DNA of 10,245 bases from Phanerochaete sordida (Eukaryota > Basidiomycota > Agaricomycetes > Polyporales > Phanerochaetaceae), in assembly GCA_019973155.2 (NCBI GenBank), contig BPQB01000219.1, positions 1 through 10,245 on the forward strand. The letters are read 5' to 3'. This document shows positions 1 through 8,965 of the stretch, piece by piece. Both the position numbers and the translations under genes were made by a program. Each line of letters begins with the position of its first letter. Position 1 is the stretch's first letter. The notes beneath the pieces are model-generated. The model saw nothing but the letters and a program-made list of their open reading frames with translations, did not search any database and was not told where the DNA came from.

Positions 1-1166
1 GTGAGCTATCCAAGCCCCGCTGCAAAGAACCCTGAGTGCCGGCTGGCCAGCACCTTGCTGCAGAATGGTGCACTATGCGGCGCAGCAGTTGCTGCAGCGT
101 GATGCTTCACACATGCCCCAAAGGGTGGTCCGACCGAAGTAGTCCACCTACCCATCCGGGATTCGTAGACACAGAAAGGAATCGCTTTGGGCTGTTCCGA
201 CGCTATCATGCGACGTCATTTCCTCAACATGAACCAGATGAAAACCCCGAAATCGCTGGAGCCGGAGAGAGCGAGGGGAGAGATGGCAACCAGGAGACCG
301 AAGAGACCGAAGACGTCGGCGGAGATACCCCTGGGGGCTTCAGTCCGTTTCCCAACAAGAGTAGCTTCGAGCTAGGAAAATGGTTCTACAACGGCAAACC
401 TTTGAAGTCCATGAAGGAGCTTCTCAAGCTTGTGAAGCTGCTTGTTGCCGGGAAGGTCGTCCCTTCTGACCTTGAAGACGTCAACTTTTCTCGGATCCAC
501 AATGACCTCGCCTCCGGTCGCAGAACGACTGGCGACACCCAAAACGGAGCGAAAACTAGCGACCGTCGCACTGACCGTGCTGATCAGCGGGATCCTAAAG
601 ACCAGGCAGCGGCGGCCTCCAAGATGCACGAGGAGCCTCCTGCTGACGGACGGACCTCTGACGCGGACTGGGAGACTGAAGAAGTCGATGAAGGCCTTCC
701 GCTTGGCTGGAAGCGGACCCCTGTTACCATCCCCGTCCCCTGTAAGCAGGCATGTGTTGACCCAGGCACTCGCGACTACACAGTCGAGCCCGGGTTCCTG
801 CACCGTAGCCTAGTCGACGTCATCAAGACGAGTATCGAAGATCCCGATCGTTTTGCCAACTTCCACACGGAGCCTTATGAGTCGTGGTTCCAACCCGATG
901 AGGCCAACGATCCTATTCGCGTTTACGGGGAGCTCTATACTTCGGATGCGTTCATCGCGGAGCAGCAGAAGGTCCAGGAGATCAATCCGAAGGAAGAGAT
1001 GGAACACGTCGTGGTCGGCCTCATGTTCGCCTCCGATAGCACCCAACTCAGTCAGTTCGGCGACAACGCGCTTTGGCCACTATACCTCGCCTACGGAAAC
1101 GAGTCAAAGTATCTGCGCACGAAGCCTCGAGAGAAGCTCGCTGAGATCGTGGCATTCTTTGAGCAT

Positions 1167-1222
1167 GTGAGCTGCATTTCGATCGCTGGTCGCTCATTGT
1201 ACTAAATTGACGATCTTTCTAG
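1167..1222 (+). other. Plavaka intron 1 (GT-AG, 56 nt)
   Basis: It begins GTGAGC and ends TTTCTAG, with an ACTAAAT branch-like sequence. Removing it joins ...FFEH to LPAGFRQY in phase 0. Leaving it in gives an early stop at 1203-1205. Confidence 0.85.
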
Positions 1223-1449
1223 CTTCCGGCCGGCTTTCGTCAGTACGCGACCGACAGGTACGGTAAAGCCCCTGACGAATTTTTCATGTCCCATTGCGAA
1301 CGGGAATATTTCCACGGGCAATGGAAGATTCTGTTGGACGAAGAATTCATACGGGCGTATCAGGAGGGAATTGTCATCAATTGCGGTGATGGTGCACAAC
1401 GCAGGTTCTTTCCGAGAATCTTCACGTACAGCGCCGACTACAAGGAGAA

Positions 1450-1497
1450 GTTCGTTCGGCGTTCACATGCATTGGGCTGCAACTCACCTAGTCACAG
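1450..1497 (+). other. Plavaka intron 2 (48 nt, GTTCGT donor)
   Basis: It begins GTTCGTTC and ends GTCACAG. Removal gives SADYKEK-IQVANLRN, the spacing expected in the family. The intron is a multiple of three with no stop in frame, so retention would insert 16 residues rather than end the protein. The donor differs from the usual GTRNGT but matches that of the intron at 1976. Confidence 0.75.
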
Positions 1498-1747
1498 GAT
1501 TCAAGTCGCCAATCTTCGAAATATGGGGATCTCGCCTTGTACTCGGTGCATGATCACCAAGGACAAGCTGCACCGACTCGGACAGATGCTGGATACCAAG
1601 ATGCGCACCTCCTGTGCCAGAAGGCACGACGGACCTTTCATGTTTTCGATCCGACGAGCCATACAGCTTATACGGGAAGGCAATCTTGGAGTGGACACCA
1701 CGAAACTCGACGCCTCGCTGAAGGAACGATCCTTGCTCCCAATAGAG

Positions 1748-1805
1748 GTACGTATCTTGTCGCTGAACAGTCTTCGTGCCATCGCGTCTAAGCTAAGGTC
1801 TATAG
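1748..1805 (+). other. Plavaka intron 3 (58 nt)
   Basis: It begins GTACGT, has a GCTAAG branch-like site and ends CTATAG. Removal joins ...SLLPIE to NAFDCLAELDMGFDIF in phase 0, restoring the family's continuous segment. Confidence 0.85.
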
Positions 1806-1975
1806 AACGCATTCGACTGTCTGGCCGAGCTGGACATGGGATTCGATATCTTTCAAATCCTGGTCCCAGACCTGTTGCATGAAATGGAGCTCGGAGTGTG
1901 GAAAGCGTTATTCATCCACCTGTTGCGCATCCTGGATTGCATCGATGGGACCCTGAAGTCGGAGGTGGCATATCG

Positions 1976-2023
1976 GTTCGTCCTCTCTATTATCATTCTA
2001 GGTCTCTGGCTAATCAGTCATAG
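1976..2023 (+). other. Plavaka intron 4 (48 nt, GTTCGT donor)
   Basis: It begins GTTCGTCC, has a CTAAT branch site and ends GTCATAG. Removal gives EVAYR-LRQVPSFG, the typical family spacing. Like intron 2 it is 48 nt and has no stop in frame, so both spliced and retained forms stay open. Confidence 0.75.
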
Positions 2024-2126
2024 GCTTCGTCAAGTGCCGAGCTTTGGGGACGCTATACGGAGGATATCAGGCGACAGGACGCTGCTGAAGAGAATCACCG
2101 CTCACGAGTATGAGGATATGCTGCAG

Positions 2127-2184
2127 GTAAATTCACACTCCTTGCTATCATCAATAGCCGTCTGAATCGAATGTCGTACCACAG
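2127..2184 (+). other. Plavaka intron 5 (58 nt)
   Basis: It begins GTAAAT and ends TACCACAG. Removal joins EDMLQ to IAVPVFDGLF in phase 0. Retention would hit a stop at 2163-2165. Confidence 0.82.
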
Positions 2185-2373
2185 ATCGCAGTCCCTGTGT
2201 TCGATGGTCTGTTTGCGAACGAACGAGACAATCAACTAGTGTCAAAGCTTCTATTCGAGCTCGCGCACTGGCATAGCCTAGCGAAGCTGCGCATGCATAC
2301 CGACTCCACCCTGGAGTTGCTCGACGATGCGACGCGAACCGGAGCCGTTGGGCCAAGTCTGAAACATCAGCAG

Positions 2374-3318
2374 GTGGGTGATCCCACGCGGACCAATGTT
2401 TTGGCCCCGGGTCTCAGCCTGGGGGTTGTGTGCAATGTTTCGGACGCACCTCCGGGGCTCTTGCCCTACCTCGAGCCTGTGGCAGGTTCAAACTCAGCCA
2501 TCAAAGTGCTAGATGGGGTCGGTTCTCGACCGCGCTGTAGCCTTGCGCGATATTTCGCCGGTAATTGCCGGTCAACATCCCAACCGCAGGTCTTCCCAAT
2601 TTGGAAATAGTGTTGGCGCAGGTTTGGGGGCCCTTTGGGGCCTGCTCTCTCGTCGCTGCCACAGCTTTAGGCCCTCTGGCGGACACAAATTGCTCGCCGT
2701 CAAGTGCTGGATGTGTAGCGGTATGTGTTATGCATGCTCAAGGGTAGAACAGCGTGGGCAGGGGACGCAGCTTGCCGCTTCCGCCATGCGGCGCGGCCAG
2801 CAGCGCTCGATTTCGCTTCCCTGCTGGCACTCCTGCCATTCTGGACCCTGTAGGGGCCTGCAACCTCCGTGCGCATCCTATTTGTAGAACGCTGATGCTA
2901 ATCTCTCACTTTCGCCACGTTCTACAGGCGCATTCCCTCGACCGTCCCGACCGCCGCCTCGCACTTCCCCTCCCCTCGTGCACACTGCGCCGTCGCGCGC
3001 AGCCCCTCCTCGCCCTCGGCTCGGCGGCCGCGCCCACCTCATTGCGATAGCCAAAGCAGCGGTCTCGGTACACGACGACCGCGCCATATTGGCACGTACC
3101 GCTCCTCCGACCTTCCGGTCACTGCCTCGTGCTCGCCACGGTAGCGCACACGGCGCCGTCCTACATGCGCCCCTTGCGCATCTCTCATCCTCTTCGCCTC
3201 TGTTTACTTTACCGCTTCAGATGCGCACACACCTCTCCGCACGGAGGCGGGGGCAGCAAGCTTAGCGCACCTCGACGGCCACCCAGCAGCCCGCGCCCGT
3301 CGCCGCTTCTGCCACGTC
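2374..3318. other. Intergenic region, no recognised gene
   Basis: This follows the Plavaka break directly. Several short frames exist, but none shows a protein family I recognise. From ~2930 to ~3300 the plus strand is strongly C-rich with many CCG/CGC runs, which keeps frames open by composition alone. A 9-base inverted repeat is seen at 2883-2891 and 2928-2936 (TGTAGAACG / CGTTCTACA), and the stretch 2884-2937 could also be read as a weak GT-AG intron with a GCTAAT branch. The 2374-2700 part may be inserted DNA such as a retrotransposon or LTR piece, but I found no matching repeat pair. Confidence 0.4.
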
Positions 3319-3524
3319 ATGGTCGCTGTGTTCGACGACACGGCTTTTCAGGTAAGCAGTACATCCATGCATTGTATTCTGAACATACTAGACAGTCTGA
3401 TACGCCTCGGAAGCTCCAGATACCTCGCTATACGTCACTATTGCACCTGCCCTCAGAGCGCAATACCTTCATGACAGCTTCCCGGCTTGGACTATCGGTA
3501 CGTGGTACCTTTGAGCTACTATGA
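3319..3524 (+). CDS. Possible tiny spliced ORF, unknown
   Basis: An ATG at 3319 opens 11 codons to 3351, followed by a good donor GTAAGC and a 44-nt GT-AG intron (3352-3395, branch-like GAACATACTAG, ending GACAG). The second exon, 3396-3524, continues in frame for 42 codons to a TGA, giving 53 residues. The frame also extends upstream of the ATG as an open frame after a stop near 3140, so this could be the 3' end of something longer. An AATAAA lies 46 nt past the stop. The peptide has no motif I recognise. It could equally be chance in C-rich DNA. Confidence 0.2.
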
Positions 3525-3569
3525 GATAGCCCTCACTCCGAGTCACGGTGCTTCTACGCTATGGTATGT

Positions 3570-3575
3570 AATAAA
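3570..3575 (+). promoter_or_regulatory. Polyadenylation-like AATAAA
   Basis: AATAAA sits in GTATGTAATAAAATCCC, about 46 nt after the stop of the possible small spliced ORF on the same strand. Fungal poly(A) signals are loose, so the hexamer alone is weak evidence. Confidence 0.2.
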
Positions 3576-3610
3576 ATCCCGTTCGGAGCGCTTTTCGTTC
3601 CCTTCGGCTG

Positions 3611-3751
3611 ATGACAGCTCTGACTGCGCACGATACCCTCTCTGAGGCTCTCAGATAGTTTGTCGAGCGCGCAGAAGCAGTCAGAGGCCCCCGTAAACCC
3701 TCTGTAAGTTTCCTCTGCTTATTTCTGTAATTTACTCTATTTACGCTCCAG
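3611..3751 (+). pseudogene. Possible decayed first exon plus intron
   Basis: An ATG at 3611 opens 15 codons (MTALTAHDTLSEALR), then a TAG at 3656-3658, after which the same frame continues FVERAEAVRGPRKPS to 3703. There it meets a textbook donor GTAAGT. A 48-nt GT-AG intron could run 3704-3751, pyrimidine-rich and ending GCTCCAG. A single TAG in an otherwise amphipathic-looking frame next to a perfect donor resembles a gene start killed by one nonsense change. I recognise no family, and the frame after 3751 soon stops. Low confidence. Confidence 0.15.
3618..3686. repeat. Short inverted repeat (hairpin)
   Basis: CTCTGACTGC at 3618-3627 is the reverse complement of GCAGTCAGAG at 3677-3686. TCTGACTGC also recurs directly at 4149-4157. 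This could be a hairpin or subterminal transposon repeats. It overlaps the possible decayed exon. Confidence 0.35.
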
Positions 3752-4218
3752 CCGGGTTCGACGCCTTGTCCGGCTCACGACGGACGCTCAGATACCTACC
3801 AAACCACGCTATAGCCGCGAAGAACCCGTCGTAGTTGACCATAGGGCCTGGTCCAGCTCTCCGTGAATATACTTATGATTTCCGGTGTATTAATCTCGAG
3901 CGTGAGCCCTGGCACCATATGATCGTGGAAACAGACCTATAATACACAGTACACAATACGAGATAATGCTATGTTGAGTTTGAAGAGCACTTACAATGTA
4001 TACGGTCCTGCATGCCCACCTAGACGACAGCAGCAGCATCGGGGCGGTAGGTCACGTGATGCTCGCGAGGCGAAACGTCTAAGTCTGAAGTCCCAATGGA
4101 CACCCACCCAAAACTCGCTAAGTCCCGCGCGGATGCTTCGAACACATTTCTGACTGCTTTTCAGACGTGCAGACGACTAAAACGTGAACGTATTCAATGA
4201 CTACTACAATACATCGTA
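3752..4218. other. Region downstream of KDZ gene, no gene seen
   Basis: This stretch is more AT-rich than its surroundings and has no convincing reading frame. It must hold the KDZ transcript's 3' end (minus strand) and, if present, the element's 3' terminal inverted repeat. I compared it by eye with 8042-8965 and found no inverted repeat long enough to name as a terminus. A CACGTG palindrome lies near 4053. Confidence 0.4.
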
Positions 4219-7200
4219 CTACTCCTCGTCTGAGTCTTCGAAGTTCCGTAGTGGGTTGTCGTCGGAGTCCGCGTCGGCAGCGGCGGCGAAGTGAACCCCG
4301 GAGGTTTCGTCGTCCTCCAGCACGTCCGTGGTGGTTTCGTCTTCCGCCAACAGAGCCCGTGCTTGGCGTGATACCGTGGTCCATAAGGTGTGGAACCGCG
4401 CACGCAGAGCGCGCTCAGTCGCCGCGCGGCTGGCGGCGTACGCGGCCGCACCTTCTCCGATGATCTCGCAAGGCTTGAGCGATCGGACCTGACCCTCGAG
4501 GCAGTCCCATTCAAGTGCAGAGTGCTCGAGGGAGGCCAGGGTACGCCGCTTCTCCTCTTGAGAGAGGATTGTCTCTTCGCGGTAGCGTTCGCGTCGCGCT
4601 CGTGATTTGAAGAATTCAACGCGAAGGGCTGGCAAAGAGTTGGCTTCAAACGTTTAAGGAGAGGTGGGACTACGCACCGTCGTTCAAACCGCGAATGCCG
4701 TTCGCGTCCCCGCCCTCCGCGTCCGCGCCCATCCAGATCCACGACAGGGTCCTCTTACCCTCCGAGGTGCCCACGCCAACTACTTCGTCGTCCCCACGGA
4801 GCGAGGTCACGTCAGAGTCGAGCAAGACCCGCCAGCGCCGCTCCCAGGAGCCAGGGCCAACGAGAGCCAGTTTCGCCTTCCGCGCCGCGCGATACTTCTC
4901 CTTGAACGCCGCGATCTTGGCCTCGTTCTGGTCAATCTTGGTGCGCGCGCGTGTGTTCGCGCGCTGGTGACGGACGTTGCGGTCTTTGAAGCGAACGAGA
5001 CGCGAGCGGATGTGGAGGTGAACACGTAGCTTGTCGAGGCTGTCGCTGAGCTGCCCGTCTCGCAACCGGGCCTCAATATCGGCCAGGCCAGCGACCGAGC
5101 TATCGAGCTCATCCTCTTCGAGCTGATGGGGGAAGAAGAGCGGTTGACGCTCTGGGACATCCAGGAGATCGATTTCAGCAGGGAGTGGTCGGGGCGTAGA
5201 GGCAGGCCGGGTAGAATGGAGGCTGAGGCGATGCTGCGCCAGCTTGCGCGCGACGCAAGGCATGTATACGGCTTGGACCGCACGGACGCTGTTCAGACGG
5301 TGCCGCAAAGCAGCCCGCTTTGTGATAGCCTCCGCCGTCTGTGCAGGGGTTCCGCCGGCAGTGTTGGGATACTTCGTCCGAAACTTGCGCCTGTTCCTTC
5401 AATGAGACGAGGCAGCGCGACGAAAGATTTTCAGACTCACTGTTGCTCTTCTAGATCCAGTAGAGTCGCGATCATCGACGCGGGGGTGACTTCGTGGAGC
5501 GTCATAGCACCCGCGCTGGCCTCCTCTTCTTCCTTCGCGAGCTGCAGGCGGATGTCGGCTTCGCTCATCCCTAGGGGGCTCATCAGCGTGGTGGGAAGGG
5601 AGTGAAAAGTCTACGTACCTGACGACTTCAAAAAGTATGGGTCGGGCCGACTAGGATCAGCTTCGTAAGCGGAAATCTCCGCGTTCCACTCCGCGACGTG
5701 CGTAGGCTGCAGTTCGAGGACGAGGTCGTTATGTGCACGGTCGAATCGGACGAACGCTGCCACGGCAGCACGGTCTCGTTTGTGTAGTATAGTCCCTACA
5801 TCTTAATTACAAGCTATTTGACGACGAGGACGGAATAAAGACACACCGAGATTGATGTACTTCTCGAGGTTGTTGAACATGAAGTGGTCCTCGAGGGTTT
5901 CCTCCCTCGACCCGGGACCCATCTCCCGCGTGCTTGCCGCCGTAGCGTCGAACCGCGACCACCCTCTTTCTACCTCCTCCCCATCTGTCCGGCCGACGCC
6001 GAGCATGAAGTTCAGTGAATATTTGTTGTGGCCTTCCTCCTTGTGGCCGTTCAGGTGGTACTTCGGGATGGCGTAGCGGACCTCGCCGACCGGAAGCTCG
6101 ATTTGAAGGTGGGAAGGAAGGGCCGTGATGCGCTGGAGGAGCCAGCGGATCCATTGACACATGATGTCGTAGAATAACACGAGCGGCAGCTCCGAAGGGG
6201 GAGGGATATGTAAGAGGGCGCACATAGTGATATAGTCTATGTTACAGTTCCTACGACGAGCGTGAGCACAGGGCCAATCAAAAGGGAACTCGCGACTCAC
6301 CTCTCGCCCTTCTGGAGGTCGCCGACTCCGTTTGGCAGCATGAAACCGTGCCGCGCATCGATTGCCATCGCGACGCCGGTCGTGGCATAGCCCTTGTGGA
6401 ATCGCGTGTTTGCGTGCATGAGCGCAGCGAAGCCCGTGCACGTGCTGATCTATATTGGGAATCAGTAGAGACCTCATTGCAGACGACGAGACAGACTTAC
6501 ATCCTCCTGTGAGACGTAGTTCTTGAGGTGCTCGCGGTAAGGCCCGCCTTCGACAAAGTGTCCCCATCCGGAGGACATCGAGGGATCCCGTGTCTCGTTC
6601 GAGATGGCGCGCCGCTTCAGGCGGAAGTTGGCATCGATAGCCACGAAGGTCGTGTATATGAACCTATAAACCATGAGAGCGGATACGACGAGGTCAAAAT
6701 GCCAACGTACTTGAGGTCGTCAGAGACCGTGTCCCAGTTGGGAGGGAGATTCACGCCCGGCCTCGGACATGCTGGGCAGCGAATACAGAGTTCGCCCGGC
6801 TTCGTCGCTTTGACACCGCCTTCTTTGTGACCTCTCCCAGCGCGTTTCAAGGCCTGAGCATGGCGCCACTGTCGCACGACTCGAAGGAAAGGTTTCAGGC
6901 GGTCCTAAGGGGAGATAAGTCATGCGAGCTGACGACTGAGGAGCATGTACTTACCACGGGCTTCCCAATGTTGTAACGGTCAGTCGTCTTCTGTAGGGTG
7001 AGATAGAAGTCGTATGCAGTGACCTTGCTTTGGAGGGTGAGCATATGGAACATCTCGAGCACGCGGAATGTGCAGCAGGTGGAGGGGTCGTCGAGTGTCG
7101 CTGGCCACAGCTCGCGCCGAAGGAGTTGCTGAACGCGAGTTCCTGCGCGATACTGCTTATCGCATTGACAGAACTGCAGGTTGACCGAGTGAAAGCCGTT

Positions 7201-8041
7201 GGTATGGATGACGACGAAGCTGCGGGGGGCGGCGGCGGGGATGGCGCAGTGTTCTCCGGGTGGGTGGCCGAGTTGAATGACGAGCCCGAGCTTCTGAAGC
7301 GTGGTCACTTCGAAAAATCTGCCGTTCCATTCCTATAAGGCACGTCAGAGCGATACGGTGTCAGTTAGAACTTAGAACGCACCGAGATGCGATGGAAGGG
7401 GTTGTCCGCATGAGCGGCCACGCAACACTGCCGACACACGACGTCTCCGGTCGCACAGTCCAGGCAGCGGATTGTCGGCAGCCGAGCGGCATCAGCATCG
7501 CGAGGACAGCGCGAGCAGCGTTGATGGTCCCCCCCGCGGTATCCGTCGAGACGCAGGAGTTCGTCGAGGAACATGTCACGGTGGGTTGCAGCCCAGTCGA
7601 GGAGGACTTGGTCGTGCGTCTGCGAGACGAAAAACGGGTAAAAGCGAGATTAGTAATCGAGGCGACATGACGCTGACGCGAAGGAAGAAGAAGAAAACTT
7701 ACGAGAGTAGCGAACGTCTTGGGGCCTTGTTTGACACCTTTGTCAGTCTCTGCAGACTCAGGAGTGTCGTCGCGCGGGATCTCCAGGTCTTCCAGGTCGA
7801 TCGGCTCGGGAGGAGACGGGTTCCAGGCGAGTTGCTCGTCGAGGAGCTCGTTGATGGATGAGGCTTTCTTGGCGTTCGGCACGCGTAAACGCTGTTCGTT
7901 GCGGAACATGCGTCTACCGTCGTCGGAGACGCGGTTGAGGACTGCACGTCCGGAGGGGGCTTGCTTGACATCGACTTCTCGCAAGTTGAAGATGGACGTT
8001 TTTTCGCCGCGCTTGCGCTTGCGCTCTCGAGCGCCGGACAT
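4219..8041 (-). CDS. KDZ transposase with CxC2 cysteine cluster
   Basis: This is the transposase of a Kyakuja-Dileera-Zisupton DNA transposon. Exons in coding order: 8041-7703, 7619-7383, 7332-6955, 6904-6711, 6663-6501, 6449-6301, 6250-5847, 5795-5619, 5570-5441, 5396-4678, 4628-4219. They sum to 3,300 nt, 1,099 residues plus TAG, with no internal stop. Domains: basic N-terminus (RERKRKR); CxC2 zinc-binding-like cluster at ~148-249 with CSRC (148, 151), CLDC (165, 168), CRQCC (175, 178, 179) and FCQC (247, 249), plus the LGHPPGE hallmark; CIRCPACPRPGVNLP at 358-372; RNase H-like core with VAIDANFRL (D393), LFYDIMCQW (D515) and GRTDGEEVERGW (E578 or E581), my candidates for the DDE residues; then a charged, probably coiled-coil stretch at ~830-905 and an acidic C-terminus. 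The start is MSGARERK; the same frame is open upstream to 8347 but proline-rich and unlike the family. Confidence in family is high; exact splice sites are hand-drawn. Confidence 0.92.
5796..5846 (-). other. KDZ intron 7 (51 nt, alternative acceptor nearby)
   Basis: On the minus strand it runs GTGTGT...GATGTAG. Two acceptors keep the frame: TAG at 5796 (chosen; gives TILHKRDRAAVAAF) and GAG at 5775 (gives DRAAVAAF, seven residues shorter). The TAG acceptor fits the consensus better. The other eight introns, in coding order: 7333-7382, 6905-6954, 6664-6710, 6450-6500, 6251-6300, 5571-5618, 5397-5440, 4629-4677. All are GT-AG and 44-51 nt. Confidence 0.75.
7620..7702 (-). other. KDZ intron 1 (83 nt)
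   Basis: On the minus strand it runs GTAAGT...TCGCAG, with ACTAAT as branch. It joins KTFATL to THDQVLLDW in phase 0, placing a D-E-L-L-R-L-D-G motif typical of KDZ proteins just before the cysteine cluster. It is the longest of the ten introns. Confidence 0.85.
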
Positions 8042-8356
8042 GCTGATGTAGCGGGAGGATCGGCTCGCAACTGTCCAACGTCGAGGAGGGGAGCCAGGGG
8101 AGCTCTGACGCTGTGAGGGGAAGAGATTGGAGCGGAGGAGGCGATGAGGAGACGTTGGGCGGGGCGCAGGGGAAAAAAAAATCGGCAGGGGTTGGACGGA
8201 CAGCGGCGGGACCCTCGGTGGGCCGGGAATTGCCGCCGGTGAGCCCGTTGCAAGGGCAGGGGCGGGCGGATATTCGGTAAGGGACGTGGATGCCCCAAAT
8301 ATGGCTAAGCGTCGCGATACTTGCCCGCCGCTCGGCGGATCCAGCACCGCCGCCGG
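8042..8356 (-). promoter_or_regulatory. KDZ upstream/leader region
   Basis: On the minus strand this is pyrimidine-rich and proline-coding by composition, with a T9 run (A9 at 8173-8181 on plus). CT-rich stretches just before start codons are common in basidiomycete genes, so this is the likely 5' UTR and core promoter. No TATA box is evident. Confidence 0.4.
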
Positions 8357-8406
8357 CTGCGCCAGGTGTCAGTCGCTCCGCACCACTACGTGCATTTAGA
8401 GCTTAC
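8357..8406 (-). other. Candidate 50-nt leader intron
   Basis: On the minus strand: donor AG|GTAAGC, a CTGAC branch site about 12 nt before the end, acceptor GGCGCAG. Length and signals match the coding introns of the KDZ gene. A minus-strand frame 8697-8407 enters it but ends in TAG right at the donor, so if it is spliced it is probably a 5' UTR intron. It could be chance. Confidence 0.3.
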
Positions 8407-8965
8407 CTACAGGTCTTCCAGGTCTACCGCATTTGTCGCAGCCAGTACGACGAGGACTCCGAGAGGCCGAGTCGTCCGAAAAAGGTGATCGATATTTGCT
8501 TCCGCTGAGTCTCGACCGGTGACGCACGCCCCACTTGGGTGACCGCGTTGACTGCTATTCGCCATACCGCCGTGCGGATACTCAATAACATTTCGTGGGA
8601 TCTGAGAGCCCACCCACAGCCTGGTGAGCAAATCGTGAACGTCGTGGATACACCAAGACAGGACCCACCTGTAACGCGGCCTCTGCCATGGCACCACGAC
8701 TATGAGTCTTGTTTGCTATCGTGCTTCACTGGCCAGTTGCACTCCGCCTCTGGATAGGACGCGGCGCTGCTGGCATGCTGCACTCGCCAGACGTCGTCGT
8801 GGTTGGTGTGGACGGACGGCGGAAATACTAGACGCCGGACGAGCGTTCCAGATATGGAGCTGCGTCGGGCGACTTGGTTCCCAAAATGGAAGTGAGGCGG
8901 GACTGCTTTCCTTCATCCTGGCCGACTTGTCGCCCCCGCGAGCATTGGGTCGCCAATACCACGCT
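8407..8965. other. Spacer between KDZ leader and satellite
   Basis: About 560 bases in which I see no recognisable gene, RNA or repeat family. A 96-codon minus-strand frame (8697-8407) has no motif I know. The KDZ 5' terminus should lie here or just beyond if the element is complete, but no terminal inverted repeat was found by eye. Confidence 0.4.

Larger units (their letters stand above)
36..2373 (+). pseudogene. Plavaka-family transposase, 3'-truncated
   Basis: This is a cut-and-paste transposase of the basidiomycete Plavaka family (CMC/EnSpm-related, RNase H-like DDE fold), recognised from my knowledge of the family. Exons that join in frame are 36-1166, 1223-1449, 1498-1747, 1806-1975, 2024-2126 and 2185-2373, about 690 codons. 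Family motifs in order are TERNRFGLFRRY near the N-terminus, WKRTPVTIPVP, LYTSDAF, then SDSTQLSQFGDNALWPLY (candidate catalytic Asp at 1035-1037), GNESKYLR, QWKILLDEEF, RFFPRIFTYSADY, PCTRCMITKD, VPDLLHEMELGVWKALF (Asp at 1869-1871) and LAKLRMHTDSTL. Similarity ends at 2373, exactly at a would-be 5' splice site (CAG|GTGGGT). No downstream frame supplies the usual C-terminal part, where I would expect the third acidic residue. No C2H2-type N-terminal segment is seen. The start is uncertain: position 1 begins GTGAGC and 62-63 end CTGCAG, so 1-63 could be an intron with an earlier exon outside the window. Exons carry no stops, suggesting a recent break. Confidence 0.88.

Noticed and set aside
2374..2570. 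Possible solo LTR after the Plavaka break
   Set aside because: No TG..CA ends with a target duplication and no second copy were found in the window.
2501..2686. Minus-strand frame with a stretch (AVGMLTGNYRRN) loosely like the region after RNase H in some non-LTR retrotransposons
   Set aside because: Only about a dozen residues look similar, and no reverse transcriptase or RNase H motif is nearby on either strand.
2978..3265. Arginine- and proline-rich frames on both strands in the C-rich stretch
   Set aside because: Overlapping frames on both strands come from GC-rich, stop-poor composition, and no motif or splice logic supports them.
3742..3775. GGGTTCGACGCC resembling a tRNA T-arm
   Set aside because: No acceptor, D or anticodon arms can be folded around it.
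4197..5605. Plus-strand frames opposite the KDZ exons
   Set aside because: They are antisense shadows of well-supported minus-strand exons in GC-rich coding DNA.
7784..8424. Identical 15-mer CAGGTCTTCCAGGTC at 7784 and 8410, both reading DLEDL on the minus strand
   Set aside because: The 15-mer is itself a near tandem repeat (CAGGTCTTC-CAGGTC) and the flanks do not match, so chance or simple sequence is enough.
8849..8890. CAGATATGGAG..GCGTCGGGCGACTTGG resembling the start of a satellite unit
   Set aside because: It lies 246-248 bp from the next landmark, not a multiple of 170, and the rest of the segment does not align by eye.
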